The translations under genes were made by a program, and so were the position numbers. The notes under the pieces were generated by a model. That model was not told where the DNA came from, ran no database searches, and saw only the letters and a list, made by a program, of their open reading frames with translations. Source: Methylophilaceae bacterium (GTDB lineage Bacteria > Pseudomonadota > Gammaproteobacteria > Burkholderiales > Methylophilaceae). From it: DNA of 64,000 nucleotides. This document shows, piece after piece, positions 1 through 8,130 of this stretch. Numbering within the stretch: the first letter of the stretch is position 1; every line of letters starts with the position of its first letter. The stretch lies in the NCBI GenBank assembly GCA_028351715.1, contig JAOMKM010000004.1, positions 1-64,000 of the forward strand. The letters run 5' to 3'.

Positions 1-165
1 GGTAAAGAAAATGGACTATGGCAGCAATGGTATAAAGATGGCCAACCTAAATTAAAAGTTAAATTTAAAAATGGAATAAAAAACGGGGAAGAATATTATT
101 GGAATAGTGATGGGACTGTCCGATATAAAGATATTTATATTAATGGTAAGATTAAAAAAAAATAG
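1..165 (+). CDS. C-terminal end of a MORN/YwqK-like repeat protein (5' truncated by window edge)
   Basis: An open frame runs from base 1 to a TAG at 163-165 and gives 54 residues with no start inside the window. The peptide carries two units of the form G-x-W-x-x-W-Y-x-D-G-x-x-K and N-G-x-x-x-G-E-E-Y-Y-W-x-x-D-G. This is the pattern of MORN-like 'antitoxin component YwqK' repeats, short beta-hairpins rich in Gly, Trp and Tyr. The tail is Lys-rich (GKIKKK). Its function cannot be told from this fragment. It ends 11 bases before the aldehyde reductase start, so the two may be co-transcribed. The family assignment rests on repeat pattern only. Confidence 0.6.
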   Translation, partial: GKENGLWQQWYKDGQPKLKVKFKNGIKNGEEYYWNSDGTVRYKDIYINGKIKKK

Positions 166-176
166 AAGGAAAATAA

Positions 177-1178
177 ATGGTCAAATCATATGCAGCAATG
201 AGTAAGGGAAGTGAACTCGAGCTATTTGAATATGAGCCAGAAGATCTAGAACCAAATAAAGTTAATATTCATGTGGAGTCATGTGGTATATGTCACAGCG
301 ATATTAGTGCGATTGATGGTAGCTGGGGAAAATCAAAATACCCAATGGTTGCAGGACATGAAGTGATTGGTAAAATTATTGAGGTTGGTTCAAATGTTTC
401 CTTACATAAAATTGGCGATCGTGTTGGTTTAGGCTGGCATTCTGGTTATTGCCATAATTGCGATTATTGTAATGCTGGAGATCACAATTTTTGTAGCTCA
501 ACAAAGAAAACAGTATTTAGTCAACATGGTGGATTTGCGGAACAAGTTAATGCTGACGAAGTTAGTGTCATCCCTATCCCGAAAGGATTAAATCATCAAG
601 ATGCTGGGCCCCTATTGTGTGGTGGAATAACGGTTTTTACCCCCCTAGTTGAATTTAATATTACTAAAGATCACAAAGTTGGAATAATTGGTATTGGAGG
701 ACTAGGGCATCTAGCGCTTAAAATTTATAAGGCTTTAGGATGTCATGTTACTGCATTTACCAATTCGGATGATAAGAACGATTTACTTGAAGAACTGGGG
801 GCAGATGAAATAATTTCCTCAACAGATGAATCTAAGATAAAAGCAATTGAGTCCAGATTTGATTTAATAATATCTACTGTAAATGTTAAATTAGATTGGA
901 ACTTATTTCTTAGTATTATAAAACCAAGAGGAAGGCTACATTTTGTTGGTGCAGTTTTAGCTCCAATTGAAACATCTGTTTTTTCTCTTATGGGTGGACG
1001 TAAATCTATTTCTGGTAGCCCTGTTGGCAGCCCAGAAAATATAAAAAAAATGTTAAATTTTTGTTCTGAGCATAAAATTTCTCCCATGGTGGAGCATTTT
1101 AAATTTGATCAGATAAATGATGCAATAACTAAACTTAGGCATAATAAACTTAGATTTAGAGCTGTATTAACTTGGTAA
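177..1178 (+). CDS. ahr: NADPH-dependent zinc aldehyde reductase (Ahr/YjgB-like)
   Basis: This is a zinc-dependent medium-chain dehydrogenase/reductase of 333 residues, close to the usual length for Ahr. Catalytic-zinc ligands are seen at Cys36, His61-Glu62 (GHE) and Cys148. The structural zinc site is Cys92, Cys95, Cys98 and Cys106, and the Rossmann motif GIGGLG lies near 172-177. The peptide stretches around VAGHEVIG and PLLCGGITVF strongly resemble E. coli Ahr, which reduces a broad range of aldehydes to alcohols with NADPH. The role here is probably detoxification of aldehydes in the cytoplasm. The ATG is preceded by AAGGA at good spacing. Specific substrate is not determined by the sequence. 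Confidence 0.85.
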   Translation: MVKSYAAMSKGSELELFEYEPEDLEPNKVNIHVESCGICHSDISAIDGSWGKSKYPMVAGHEVIGKIIEVGSNVSLHKIGDRVGLGWHSGYCHNCDYCNAGDHNFCSSTKKTVFSQHGGFAEQVNADEVSVIPIPKGLNHQDAGPLLCGGITVFTPLVEFNITKDHKVGIIGIGGLGHLALKIYKALGCHVTAFTNSDDKNDLLEELGADEIISSTDESKIKAIESRFDLIISTVNVKLDWNLFLSIIKPRGRLHFVGAVLAPIETSVFSLMGGRKSISGSPVGSPENIKKMLNFCSEHKISPMVEHFKFDQINDAITKLRHNKLRFRAVLTW

Positions 1179-1225
1179 TAACAGCGGAAGTAATTAATAA
1201 TTAATTGTAATTAATAAGGGTAAGT

Positions 1226-1495
1226 ATGAAAAAAATTTTATGTTGTTTGTGGTCAACGCCAGCTGCAATCATAATAGGCTCATTAATCATTGCTTTTCAT
1301 TATGTATGGATTAATAAATATGAATTTATTCCTTATGGAAATGGCGAATCCTTTACAGTAGTCAATAAGTGGACGGGAAAGATTTGTACTCATCCAGTTA
1401 CTTTAGAGTCTCATGATACTTTATTTGACGAGGGAGCCGTTTTTCTTACTTGCGATGCATATCCTCTGAGTTCTGGTAAGGTGGAATTACCATAA
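1226..1495 (+). CDS. Small single-pass membrane protein of unknown function
   Basis: The 89-residue product has a hydrophobic segment at about 11-28 (PAAIIIGSLIIAFHYVW), followed by a polar, probably periplasmic part of about 60 residues with two cysteines (in KICTHP and LTCDAY) that could form a disulfide. It lies 47 bases after ahr in the same direction. AAGGGTAAGT precedes the ATG. I do not recognise the family. Confidence 0.6.
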   Translation: MKKILCCLWSTPAAIIIGSLIIAFHYVWINKYEFIPYGNGESFTVVNKWTGKICTHPVTLESHDTLFDEGAVFLTCDAYPLSSGKVELP

Positions 1496-1556
1496 ATATA
1501 TCTTCAGCAATGTGCTTTTCTCTTAAACTTATATTTGCCATATATCATTCATTATA

Positions 1557-1862
1557 ATGGCTAACTATAATGTCAGCGGCCTACAAACATTATCTGAGCT
1601 TGCAGCCCTAAATAAAAAATCCTGGTTCGTTTACATCATATTATGTAAGGATGAAACTCTCTATACAGGAATCACTAATAATATTGAAAAGAGATTAAGC
1701 GACCATACAAAGGGTAATGGTGCTAAATATACTAAAAGTCGTGGTCCCTTTACTTTAATGTATACAGAGAAATGTTCTGATAGGGTAATTGCAAGTCAAA
1801 GAGAATTTCAAATAAAAAAAATGACTAGGGCAAAAAAACTAGCCCTTTCTAATCAACAATAA
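1557..1862 (+). CDS. GIY-YIG domain protein (YhbQ/YazA type)
   Basis: The single GIY-YIG nuclease-like domain of about 75 residues starts at residue 23. The VYI and YTG triads are at about 25-27 and 37-39, the conserved Arg at 46 (in EKRLSDH), and a Glu at 83. The length of 101 matches the small UPF0213/YhbQ group of stand-alone domains, thought to act on DNA. The first 22 residues are an extension not usually present, and no clear ribosome site precedes the ATG, so the true start could be internal. A short GC hairpin at the 3' end of the gene may serve as a terminator. Confidence 0.8.
   Translation: MANYNVSGLQTLSELAALNKKSWFVYIILCKDETLYTGITNNIEKRLSDHTKGNGAKYTKSRGPFTLMYTEKCSDRVIASQREFQIKKMTRAKKLALSNQQ
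1827..1850 (+). terminator. Possible weak intrinsic terminator at the end of the GIY-YIG gene
   Basis: AGGGC (1827-1831) and GCCCT (1842-1846) can pair around a 10-base A-rich loop, followed by TTTCT. The stem is only 5 bp and lies inside the last codons of the gene, so this is tentative. Confidence 0.3.
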
Positions 1863-2064
1863 TCTATAAATCTAATTTCTGTTAAAAACTATTTTAGAAA
1901 TAATTTTTTTCACTCATTTTTTATTATAGGGAAATGTATGAACAACTAGGAAACATATAAATTTGCTTTATTTTCATATACATATATACTTCGCACTCGC
2001 AAGGATTGACATTGAACTTTATATTGCCAGTCTTTAACTATTGACTCAAATATAAGGAAATAAA
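1863..2064. other. AT-rich intergenic region before rhlE
   Basis: This 200-base gap has no supportable ORF. TTGACA occurs at 2006-2011 as a possible -35 box, but no good -10 lies at standard spacing. TATATT at 2020-2025 could be an alternative -10. The rhlE promoter is presumably here, but I cannot place it. Confidence 0.3.
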
Positions 2065-3369
2065 TTGTCATTTCAAACTCTAGGTTTAGAGTCTGGTATT
2101 CTTAAAGCAATTACAGATGCCGGCTATACAGAAGCAACCCCCATTCAAATGAAAGCCATTCCAGAAGTCATGCTGGGAAAGCATGTTATGGCATCTGCTC
2201 AAACTGGTACAGGAAAAACAGCAGCATTTGTTTTACCAATTTTAAATGAATTAGCCAAGGAGAGAAATCCTGGGCGAGGTCCTCGAGTACTTATCGTTAG
2301 CCCTACAAGAGAACTAGCAAATCAAATTACTGACAGTATTAAAACTTACGCACGCTTCTTGAAAATAAATTCTGTTACGGTAACTGGTGGTATGTCATAT
2401 AAATTACAAAATCGTTTATTGTCAAAACCATTAGATATACTTATAGCAACCCCCGGTCGCTTACTTGACTTAATTCAACAAGGAAAAATAAAACTTAAAG
2501 ACACCCAGGTAATGGTCCTTGATGAAGCAGACCGTATGTTAGATATGGGATTTATTCCAGATATACGTAAAATTTATAAAGCAACATCTAAGCAACAACA
2601 AATGCTTATGTTCTCTGCCACATTTGATTCTTCGATCGCTAAAATAGCGCATGAATTTCTTAAGGATCCAGTAACAATAGCTATTAAGCCTGATACAAAA
2701 GGACATATTAATATTGAACAGTCGCTTTATTTTGTTGACAATCAAATCCACAAGAAAAAATTACTTACGCATTTCATTACCGATAGTGAGATGGACCAAG
2801 CAATCATATTTACTTCCACAAAGAGAAATGCAGACGTCTTATCAGATCACCTCTACCATTCGGATTTTAAAACTGCGGCACTTCATGGAGATATGTCACA
2901 GGGAGCTAGAACCAAAACAATTAATCGATTTAAGCGCAATGAAATAAAGATTTTAGTTGCTACTGATTTAGCATCTCGAGGTATTGACGTAAAAAATATT
3001 ACTCATGTAATCAATTATGATTTGCCACGTTTTGCTGAGGATTATATTCATCGAATAGGCAGAACTGGTCGGGCCAATAAACAAGGTCACGCTTTTAGCC
3101 TCGTTAGTCCAACTGATCGTGAATTTCTAAAGAAAATTGAGCGGTTTACTGACATGAAGATTGATATTAAAACTGTACCTGGGCTCGAACCAACGAAACT
3201 GGCATCTCAACCAGCATTAAAAAGAAAAGGCAGGGGAAGTAATAAACCTTTTAATAAATCTAAAAAACCTTTTAAAAACCAAACCAATGCAGCTAGAAAG
3301 CCTTTTAAAAACCAAACCAATGCAAAAAAAAGAATGGCCAGAAAATCAAACCAGCCGTTTGCTAATTAG
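2065..3369 (+). CDS. rhlE: DEAD-box ATP-dependent RNA helicase RhlE
   Basis: This 434-residue DEAD-box helicase remodels RNA, typically in rRNA/ribosome maturation and mRNA turnover. Seen in order: the Q motif (ATPIQ, about 24-28), Walker A AQTGTGKT at 45-52, PTRELA, TPGRLLD, the DEAD box in VMVLDEADRMLDMGF, MFSAT, and HRIGRTGR. The C-terminal tail is very basic with an 11-residue tandem unit (KPFKNQTNA..) and is likely an RNA-binding tail. The start is a TTG at 2065 with AAGGA upstream; no ATG fits the conserved N-terminus. The stop overlaps the stop of the convergent downstream gene. Confidence 0.93.
   Translation: MSFQTLGLESGILKAITDAGYTEATPIQMKAIPEVMLGKHVMASAQTGTGKTAAFVLPILNELAKERNPGRGPRVLIVSPTRELANQITDSIKTYARFLKINSVTVTGGMSYKLQNRLLSKPLDILIATPGRLLDLIQQGKIKLKDTQVMVLDEADRMLDMGFIPDIRKIYKATSKQQQMLMFSATFDSSIAKIAHEFLKDPVTIAIKPDTKGHINIEQSLYFVDNQIHKKKLLTHFITDSEMDQAIIFTSTKRNADVLSDHLYHSDFKTAALHGDMSQGARTKTINRFKRNEIKILVATDLASRGIDVKNITHVINYDLPRFAEDYIHRIGRTGRANKQGHAFSLVSPTDREFLKKIERFTDMKIDIKTVPGLEPTKLASQPALKRKGRGSNKPFNKSKKPFKNQTNAARKPFKNQTNAKKRMARKSNQPFAN
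3268..3324 (+). repeat. 33-bp direct repeat in the rhlE C-terminal tail
   Basis: A 24-base sequence beginning CCTTTTAAAAACC occurs identically at 3268-3291 and 3301-3324, in frame at a 33-bp period. It encodes two copies of KPFKNQTNA. A partial, diverged third unit precedes it. This looks like recent tandem duplication inside the basic tail. Confidence 0.85.
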
Positions 3370-3854
3370 TCAGTTAAGGCCAGGTCTGTAATTGAGTAAA
3401 ACCCAGTAGGGCGATCTTTTTCGCTCTTCCAAAATTTAGTTTTAACAACACAACATCGGTCTCTATTAATATCTGAAACACCAAATTTTAATTTTGCATT
3501 CGGTATTATTCTATATATATGTCTCTCTATCCCATCTATTGTTTCAGGCGCATCATCTTGTGCACAAAAAATTAGCACATTTTTTCGGCGGCTATCTTCT
3601 TGTCTAGATATGACAAGATCTTCACGTCCCAGCTCTTTTAAATGTTTACGTATCTTATTTAACTCATCATTAGTTATAGGCTCTAATTTTAACAAACTAA
3701 TTCTTTTCATTAATGAAATTGCATTTGCATTAATTTTTTCCTTACTGAGTAATTGAGGAATAAAGCGTATGATCCACGTCTCTTTTTCCTTTGATTTTTT
3801 TAGGTTAGAAACAATTTGATCTATTGGGTATTTTGCTAAAATTGGTGGTCGCAT
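3366..3854 (-). CDS. Hypothetical protein, 162 residues
   Basis: This is an intact 162-residue frame, starting ATG, with no signal peptide or membrane segment; it is mixed charged and predicted soluble. The N-terminal half looks helical (KKSKEKETWIIRFIPQLLSKEKINANAISLMKR is rich in Lys and Leu) and the C-terminal half has strand-like segments with a Cys-Cys pair (DRCCVVKTKFW). I do not recognise a family. Its stop codon overlaps that of rhlE tail to tail (TTAG), so the two transcripts must run into each other. The coding call rests on length in AT-rich DNA and codon-like composition. Confidence 0.6.
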   Translation of the reverse strand: MRPPILAKYPIDQIVSNLKKSKEKETWIIRFIPQLLSKEKINANAISLMKRISLLKLEPITNDELNKIRKHLKELGREDLVISRQEDSRRKNVLIFCAQDDAPETIDGIERHIYRIIPNAKLKFGVSDINRDRCCVVKTKFWKSEKDRPTGFYSITDLALTD

Positions 3855-3986
3855 AATCTATATTTGTTATCTATGAAATATTATCTAACTTATCTATTAT
3901 AAACTTATTTCTTCTGGTTATCATTAATACATAGCAACCCATAATCAGGTTAATATTATAAAATTCACATTTCAATATTTTTACAT

Positions 3987-4100
3987 ATGAATTTTCCTTA
4001 TTTCTATTATTATATTGGTGTTTTCGTATCACTAATTATATTGTTAATATTATTAATATATATAGCTTATAAAAAAGTAATGAAAGAAAAGAATAACTAA
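3987..4100 (+). CDS. Possible 37-residue membrane microprotein
   Basis: ATG at 3987 opens 37 codons ending TAA at 4098-4100. The product is an aromatic N-terminus (MNFPYFYYYIG), one strongly hydrophobic segment at about 10-28, then a Lys-rich tail (KKVMKEKNN). That is a classic positive-inside single-pass microprotein. It lies 24 bases before the DUF3147-like gene. No clear ribosome-binding site precedes it, and AT-rich DNA gives hydrophobic frames by chance, so confidence is low. Confidence 0.3.
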   Translation: MNFPYFYYYIGVFVSLIILLILLIYIAYKKVMKEKNN

Positions 4101-4124
4101 CTAATTGATTTTAAAAGGAAGTAT

Positions 4125-4475
4125 ATGACAATAATAATAATTAAATTTTTAACTACGGCTGCAATTATTGTTCTGATTTCTGAGGTGGCTAAATTTTCTG
4201 ACAAACTTGGAGCACTAATCGCTTCTTTACCTCTCATTACTTTTATTACTTTGTTCTGGTTATTCTATGAAAATCAAAGTAATGAAAAAATAGCCAATCA
4301 TGCTTATTATACTTTCTGGTATGTCTTGCCAACGCTGCCTATGTTTCTTTTCTTTCCATGGATTATTAAGCATCTAAGTTTCTGGCCAAGCTTTTTATTA
4401 TCAATATTATTAACTATTACAATTTTTTTTATTTATGCTTTTTTCTTAAAGCGATTTAATATTCACTTAATATAA
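4125..4475 (+). CDS. DUF3147-like integral membrane protein
   Basis: The 116-residue protein has about four transmembrane segments (about 5-21, 28-48, 63-82 and 88-108). The N-terminal motif ISEVAKFSDKLGALIASLPL and overall size resemble the DUF3147 family of small inner-membrane proteins with no known function. AAGGAAGT precedes the ATG. A strong hairpin starts at its stop codon. It is convergent with the 78-residue gene that follows. Confidence 0.7.
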   Translation: MTIIIIKFLTTAAIIVLISEVAKFSDKLGALIASLPLITFITLFWLFYENQSNEKIANHAYYTFWYVLPTLPMFLFFPWIIKHLSFWPSFLLSILLTITIFFIYAFFLKRFNIHLI

Positions 4476-4508
4476 CTAAAAAGGCCCCGAAGGGCCCTTT
4501 TTAGTTAT
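4472..4508. terminator. Bidirectional intrinsic terminator
   Basis: A long stem is formed by ATAACTAAAAAGG (from 4472) and its partner ending TTTTTAGTTAT at 4508, with a GC core around GGCCC/GGGCC and a CGAA loop. A-runs on one side and T-runs on the other let it work on both strands. It sits exactly between two convergent genes. Confidence 0.9.
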
Positions 4509-4523
4509 AGATTAAATCTAGTT

Positions 4524-4760
4524 CTATTTACGTGATTTCCAAATAGAATATAGTACCCATAATGCTACTAAGCCAATAAGTCCTTGGCTACCTAGCGTTT
4601 CTAGAATACCTGATACATTACCGATAACATCGGTTGATCCAAGAAATGGTACATTCGCTGAGCCCATTAAGATTTGAAGTGCAATTGCTAAAGCTGCTAG
4701 GCTTATTGCAGTTTCTGCAAGTCCAGCAGACCACTTTCTAATAGTTCCTAAAATATCCAT
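4524..4760 (-). CDS. Small two-pass membrane protein of unknown function, 78 residues
   Basis: The 78-residue product has an amphipathic start (MDILGTIRKWSAGLAE), hydrophobic segments at about 16-33 and 58-74, a Gly/Ser/Asn-rich loop between them, and a short basic tail (WKSRK). An AGGAG site 8 bases before the ATG and the strong terminator behind it suggest a well-expressed monocistronic gene. The topology resembles pilin-like or coat-like small membrane proteins, but I see no diagnostic motif and assign no function. Confidence 0.7.
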   Translation of the reverse strand: MDILGTIRKWSAGLAETAISLAALAIALQILMGSANVPFLGSTDVIGNVSGILETLGSQGLIGLVALWVLYSIWKSRK

Positions 4761-5031
4761 ACTTGTTTCTCCTGTTGTAATAAAAAAGTTTAAACTATCA
4801 TCTCTTTAAACTTGATAAAGTCTAACCTTTTTTTTCAATAAAAACACAACATATAGATATTTTTTTATTTTTTTCACTAAATGTTGTTTTTTTATATTAC
4901 AATTATAAGTTCCCACTAATAATCAACTTTTCACTGCGTAATTACATGATCTAGTAGTATTTCCTGATTGATATTCTATGATTATTACTATTATAGAAAT
5001 TTATTGTATGTTCAGATAAGAAATATTTAAT
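4761..5031. other. AT-rich intergenic region with an inverted repeat
   Basis: No ORF is supportable here. ACAACAT (4846-4852) and ATGTTGT (4881-4887) form an inverted repeat around a 28-base AT-rich centre, with a T-run on each outer side. It could end the leftward DUF6607-like transcript or be an operator. The promoter of the 78-residue gene must lie between 4770 and 4860 on the minus strand, but I see no convincing -35/-10 pair. Confidence 0.35.
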
Positions 5032-6108
5032 TTATTTCTCTATTTTCGAGTGAATGTTTACTATGTCTTCAATACTATTTAACACTTCATTCTCGCCTTG
5101 CGCATATTGATCAGCCATCATAAATAGTTTAGTAAATAACATTTCTCCATCTACTTTATTTTGAAGTTTAAAGCTGTTTGAATTATCTAATTTTCTATTC
5201 CATGCTTCTCTTACCGCCCTCCAAAAAATATTTGTATTTTTCCAATAATCTTTACCTGCTTCCCAATTAAAATCTTTTATTCTTTGATATCTGGCAATAC
5301 CTATTTCTTTAGCTAGTACTTGATGCCCATCGTTTAATACTACTTTCTTATTATTTTGTTCATGAACCCAACCTGTTGGAGTAATTGTCTGAATATTAGT
5401 ACCCACCATGACATCATAATCATTCCTTATTGAAAATTCTCTTCTCGGTAATGGTCGCCAGGTCTCTTTACTTGTCCATGATGAAAAATTTTCAGAATGA
5501 GTCCATTCCCCATAGCTTTGATACCTTGGAGTATCATCAACTTGATAAGCAGCCTGTGACCATGTTCCCTTTTTAGTCATCCACGGAATTCTATCTTTTA
5601 CCCATGTTTTATTACCAACAAAAGTATTTATTTCACTATCTTGAAATTTCCAATCCTGTCTCCAATGTTTCATTACAACTGAATTAGAAACAGAGCCGTC
5701 ATCTTGTTTAAAATACATAACAATTATGTGCTGCAAACTTATAAAATCTTTTTCTTCGTCTACTACTTCAACAAATTCAGTTGCCCATGATTGATAAGGT
5801 TGTTTTGGTTGATAATTCTCAACAAAACCCATTGTTTCCATAAAATCAAAATATACTCTATATTTACCAACCATCGATAGAATAGCTAATCTATCTTTTT
5901 CGAACTTAGATAAATTTGGATCTTGGAGAAGTTTCCAAGATGAACTTGTCTCAGTATCTAAAGTGACTGCAGGGCCAGTTGTCGTACCTCCTCTTGGGGT
6001 CCTTAAATTAGAATCTTCTAAATGAGTCCAACCAAAAATATATTTAGATTCTTCTCCGTATGTAAGAAATGAAATCGATAATAGAATTACAAATAAAATA
6101 TTTTTCAT
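5032..6108 (-). CDS. Exported DUF6607-like protein
   Basis: The 358-residue protein has a clear signal peptide (residues 1-18, MKNILFVILLSISFLTYG). The mature part is rich in Trp, Tyr and charged residues, with the conserved-looking stretches GWTHLEDSNLRTPRGG, TTTGPAV and VMKHWRQDW. These resemble the DUF6607 family of periplasmic or outer-membrane-associated proteins of unknown function; I rely on memory of the family pattern. No membrane anchor or lipobox is seen. It follows glmS in the same direction after a 189-base gap, so it may have its own promoter. Confidence 0.7.
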   Translation of the reverse strand: MKNILFVILLSISFLTYGEESKYIFGWTHLEDSNLRTPRGGTTTGPAVTLDTETSSSWKLLQDPNLSKFEKDRLAILSMVGKYRVYFDFMETMGFVENYQPKQPYQSWATEFVEVVDEEKDFISLQHIIVMYFKQDDGSVSNSVVMKHWRQDWKFQDSEINTFVGNKTWVKDRIPWMTKKGTWSQAAYQVDDTPRYQSYGEWTHSENFSSWTSKETWRPLPRREFSIRNDYDVMVGTNIQTITPTGWVHEQNNKKVVLNDGHQVLAKEIGIARYQRIKDFNWEAGKDYWKNTNIFWRAVREAWNRKLDNSNSFKLQNKVDGEMLFTKLFMMADQYAQGENEVLNSIEDIVNIHSKIEK

Positions 6109-6297
6109 AACTTATGGACTTAATATATTTGTGAAAGTTTCTTAAGTATTTAATCAGGGATTGTGAACTTACTAATCTTAATTGGAAAGACTCTGTCTCT
6201 TATTTCTTTATTTGGGTTATTCATGAGATTGTTACTTTGAATTTCAATACTGAATTCAAGATGCGGAATTGTGTCCTCTAAATATGTACTCTCGAAA

Positions 6298-8127
6298 CTA
6301 CTCCACTGTAACTGATTTTGCTAAATTTCTAGGCTTATCTACATCAGTGCCCTTTCTTAAAGCAACATGATAGGCTAACAACTGAACAGGTATTGAATGA
6401 ATAATAGGAGATAAAACACCTGTATGTCTTGGAGCTCTTATAACTTTAATACCTTTGCTTTCGATGAAATGGCTATCAGCATCTGCGAAAACAAATAATA
6501 TCCCCCCCCTTGCTTTTACTTCCTGCATGTTAGATTTTACTTTTTCTAATAATGAATCATTTGGAGCAATTACAACTACTGGCATGTTTTTATCAACTAA
6601 TGCTAATGGTCCATGTTTTAATTCACCTGCTGGATAAGCCTCAGCGTGAACATATGAAATTTCTTTTAACTTCAATGCCCCTTCTAATGCAATTGGATAG
6701 TGGATCCCACGACCTAAAAATAATGCATGGTCCTTATTCGAAAAATGTTTCGCCCATTGTTTAATCTGGGGTTCTAAATTCAACGCAGATTGAATACCGC
6801 CAACTAAACATCTTAAATCCTCCAAATATTTCTTTTCTATTTTTTTATTTATAAGTTTTTTATTCTTTGCTAGTGTTACCGTCAAAATAAATAATGAAAC
6901 TAACTGGGTTGTAAATGCTTTTGTAGACGCAACACCAATCTCAATACCCGCTCTAGTATAAAAAACTAAATTAGAAGCTCTTGCTATCGCACTTTCTTGA
7001 ACATTACAAATTGCTAATGTTTTTTTATGCCCAATTTTTTTAGCATGTTTGAGTGCTTCAATAGTGTCTAGCGTCTCCCCTGATTGTGAAATAGTTATTA
7101 TTAATTGATTTTTATTAGGGACTGATTTTCTATATCTGTATTCACTTGATATTTCTATTATTGTTGGAATCTGAGCTATATCCTCAAGCCAATATTTAGC
7201 AGTTAATCCAGCATAATAACTTGTACCTGCAGCAAGAATCAAAATACTATCTATATTCTTAAATACATCTTTTGCTTTATTACCAAACAGTGAATAATCA
7301 AATTCATTATTATCAATAACAGCTTCAATAGTGTCGCCTAAGGCTCTTGGTTGCTCATAAATTTCTTTTTGCATAAAGTGATCATGTGGGCCTAAATCCA
7401 TAGATGAAATTTTTACCTTACTATGGTTTATTTTTCTATTAACCTTCTTTAGCTTGCTACTAAATATATCAAGTGATGTTTTAGAAATTTTGGCTAGATC
7501 GCCATCTTCAAGATAAATTATCTTTCTTGTAACCCCTAACAGAGCACTAATATCTGATGCAATAAAATATTCTGATTTACCCTGACCAATGATTAACGGA
7601 CATCCTAGTCTTGCACAAATTAATTCATCTTTATTATCAACAGAAATCACAGCAATGGCATAAGCCCCAACTAAATCTTTAGTAGCTAATTGGGTGGCTT
7701 TTAATAAATTCTGCTTACTTTGATAATAATAGTGAATTAAGTGCGCAATGACTTCGGTGTCAGTTTCAGATTCAAATTTATAACCTAATTTTTTTAATCG
7801 GCTACATTGTGATTCATGATTTTCAATTATGCCATTATGAACAACAGCAATTTGATTATTAGAAACATGTGGGTGAGCATTATCTTCTGTTACCCCACCA
7901 TGAGTAGCCCATCTTGTGTGTCCGATTCCTAAAAAACCTTCTAATTTATTTTTTTTCACCTTGTCTTTAATTGAATTAACTCGGCCAATTGATCTAATAC
8001 GACGAATTGATCCATTCAATATTGCAATACCAGCCGAATCATAGCCTCGATATTCTAAACGTTCTAACCCTTCTATTAATTTAGGTAAAACATTTTTATT
8101 TGATATGCCTGCAACTATTCCACACAT
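6298..8127 (-). CDS. glmS: Glutamine--fructose-6-phosphate aminotransferase GlmS
   Basis: This 609-residue enzyme makes glucosamine-6-phosphate from fructose-6-phosphate and glutamine, the first step towards UDP-GlcNAc for peptidoglycan and LPS. The N-terminal class II glutaminase begins MCGIVAG, so Cys2 is the nucleophile after Met removal; HTRWATHG and HNGIIENH follow. Two SIS domains carry [10 protein letters not shown] and the C-terminal LAKSVTVE typical of the family. It starts 3 bases after the glmU stop, so glmU-glmS form an operon. No glmS ribozyme is expected or seen, since the gene is translationally coupled to glmU. Confidence 0.97.
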   Translation of the reverse strand: MCGIVAGISNKNVLPKLIEGLERLEYRGYDSAGIAILNGSIRRIRSIGRVNSIKDKVKKNKLEGFLGIGHTRWATHGGVTEDNAHPHVSNNQIAVVHNGIIENHESQCSRLKKLGYKFESETDTEVIAHLIHYYYQSKQNLLKATQLATKDLVGAYAIAVISVDNKDELICARLGCPLIIGQGKSEYFIASDISALLGVTRKIIYLEDGDLAKISKTSLDIFSSKLKKVNRKINHSKVKISSMDLGPHDHFMQKEIYEQPRALGDTIEAVIDNNEFDYSLFGNKAKDVFKNIDSILILAAGTSYYAGLTAKYWLEDIAQIPTIIEISSEYRYRKSVPNKNQLIITISQSGETLDTIEALKHAKKIGHKKTLAICNVQESAIARASNLVFYTRAGIEIGVASTKAFTTQLVSLFILTVTLAKNKKLINKKIEKKYLEDLRCLVGGIQSALNLEPQIKQWAKHFSNKDHALFLGRGIHYPIALEGALKLKEISYVHAEAYPAGELKHGPLALVDKNMPVVVIAPNDSLLEKVKSNMQEVKARGGILFVFADADSHFIESKGIKVIRAPRHTGVLSPIIHSIPVQLLAYHVALRKGTDVDKPRNLAKSVTVE

Positions 8128-8130
8128 AAT

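Noticed and set aside
743-1087. 114-codon minus-strand frame inside ahr
   Set aside because: It lies fully inside a clear zinc-dehydrogenase gene and has no motif or ribosome site; it is a shadow of the sense frame.
6150-6315. Open frame on the minus strand just after glmS (about 50 codons ending TAA at 6150-6152), possibly a pseudogene remnant
   Set aside because: No start codon other than a late ATG that leaves 24 codons, and no recognisable motif. The frame overlaps the end of glmS and is short enough to be chance.
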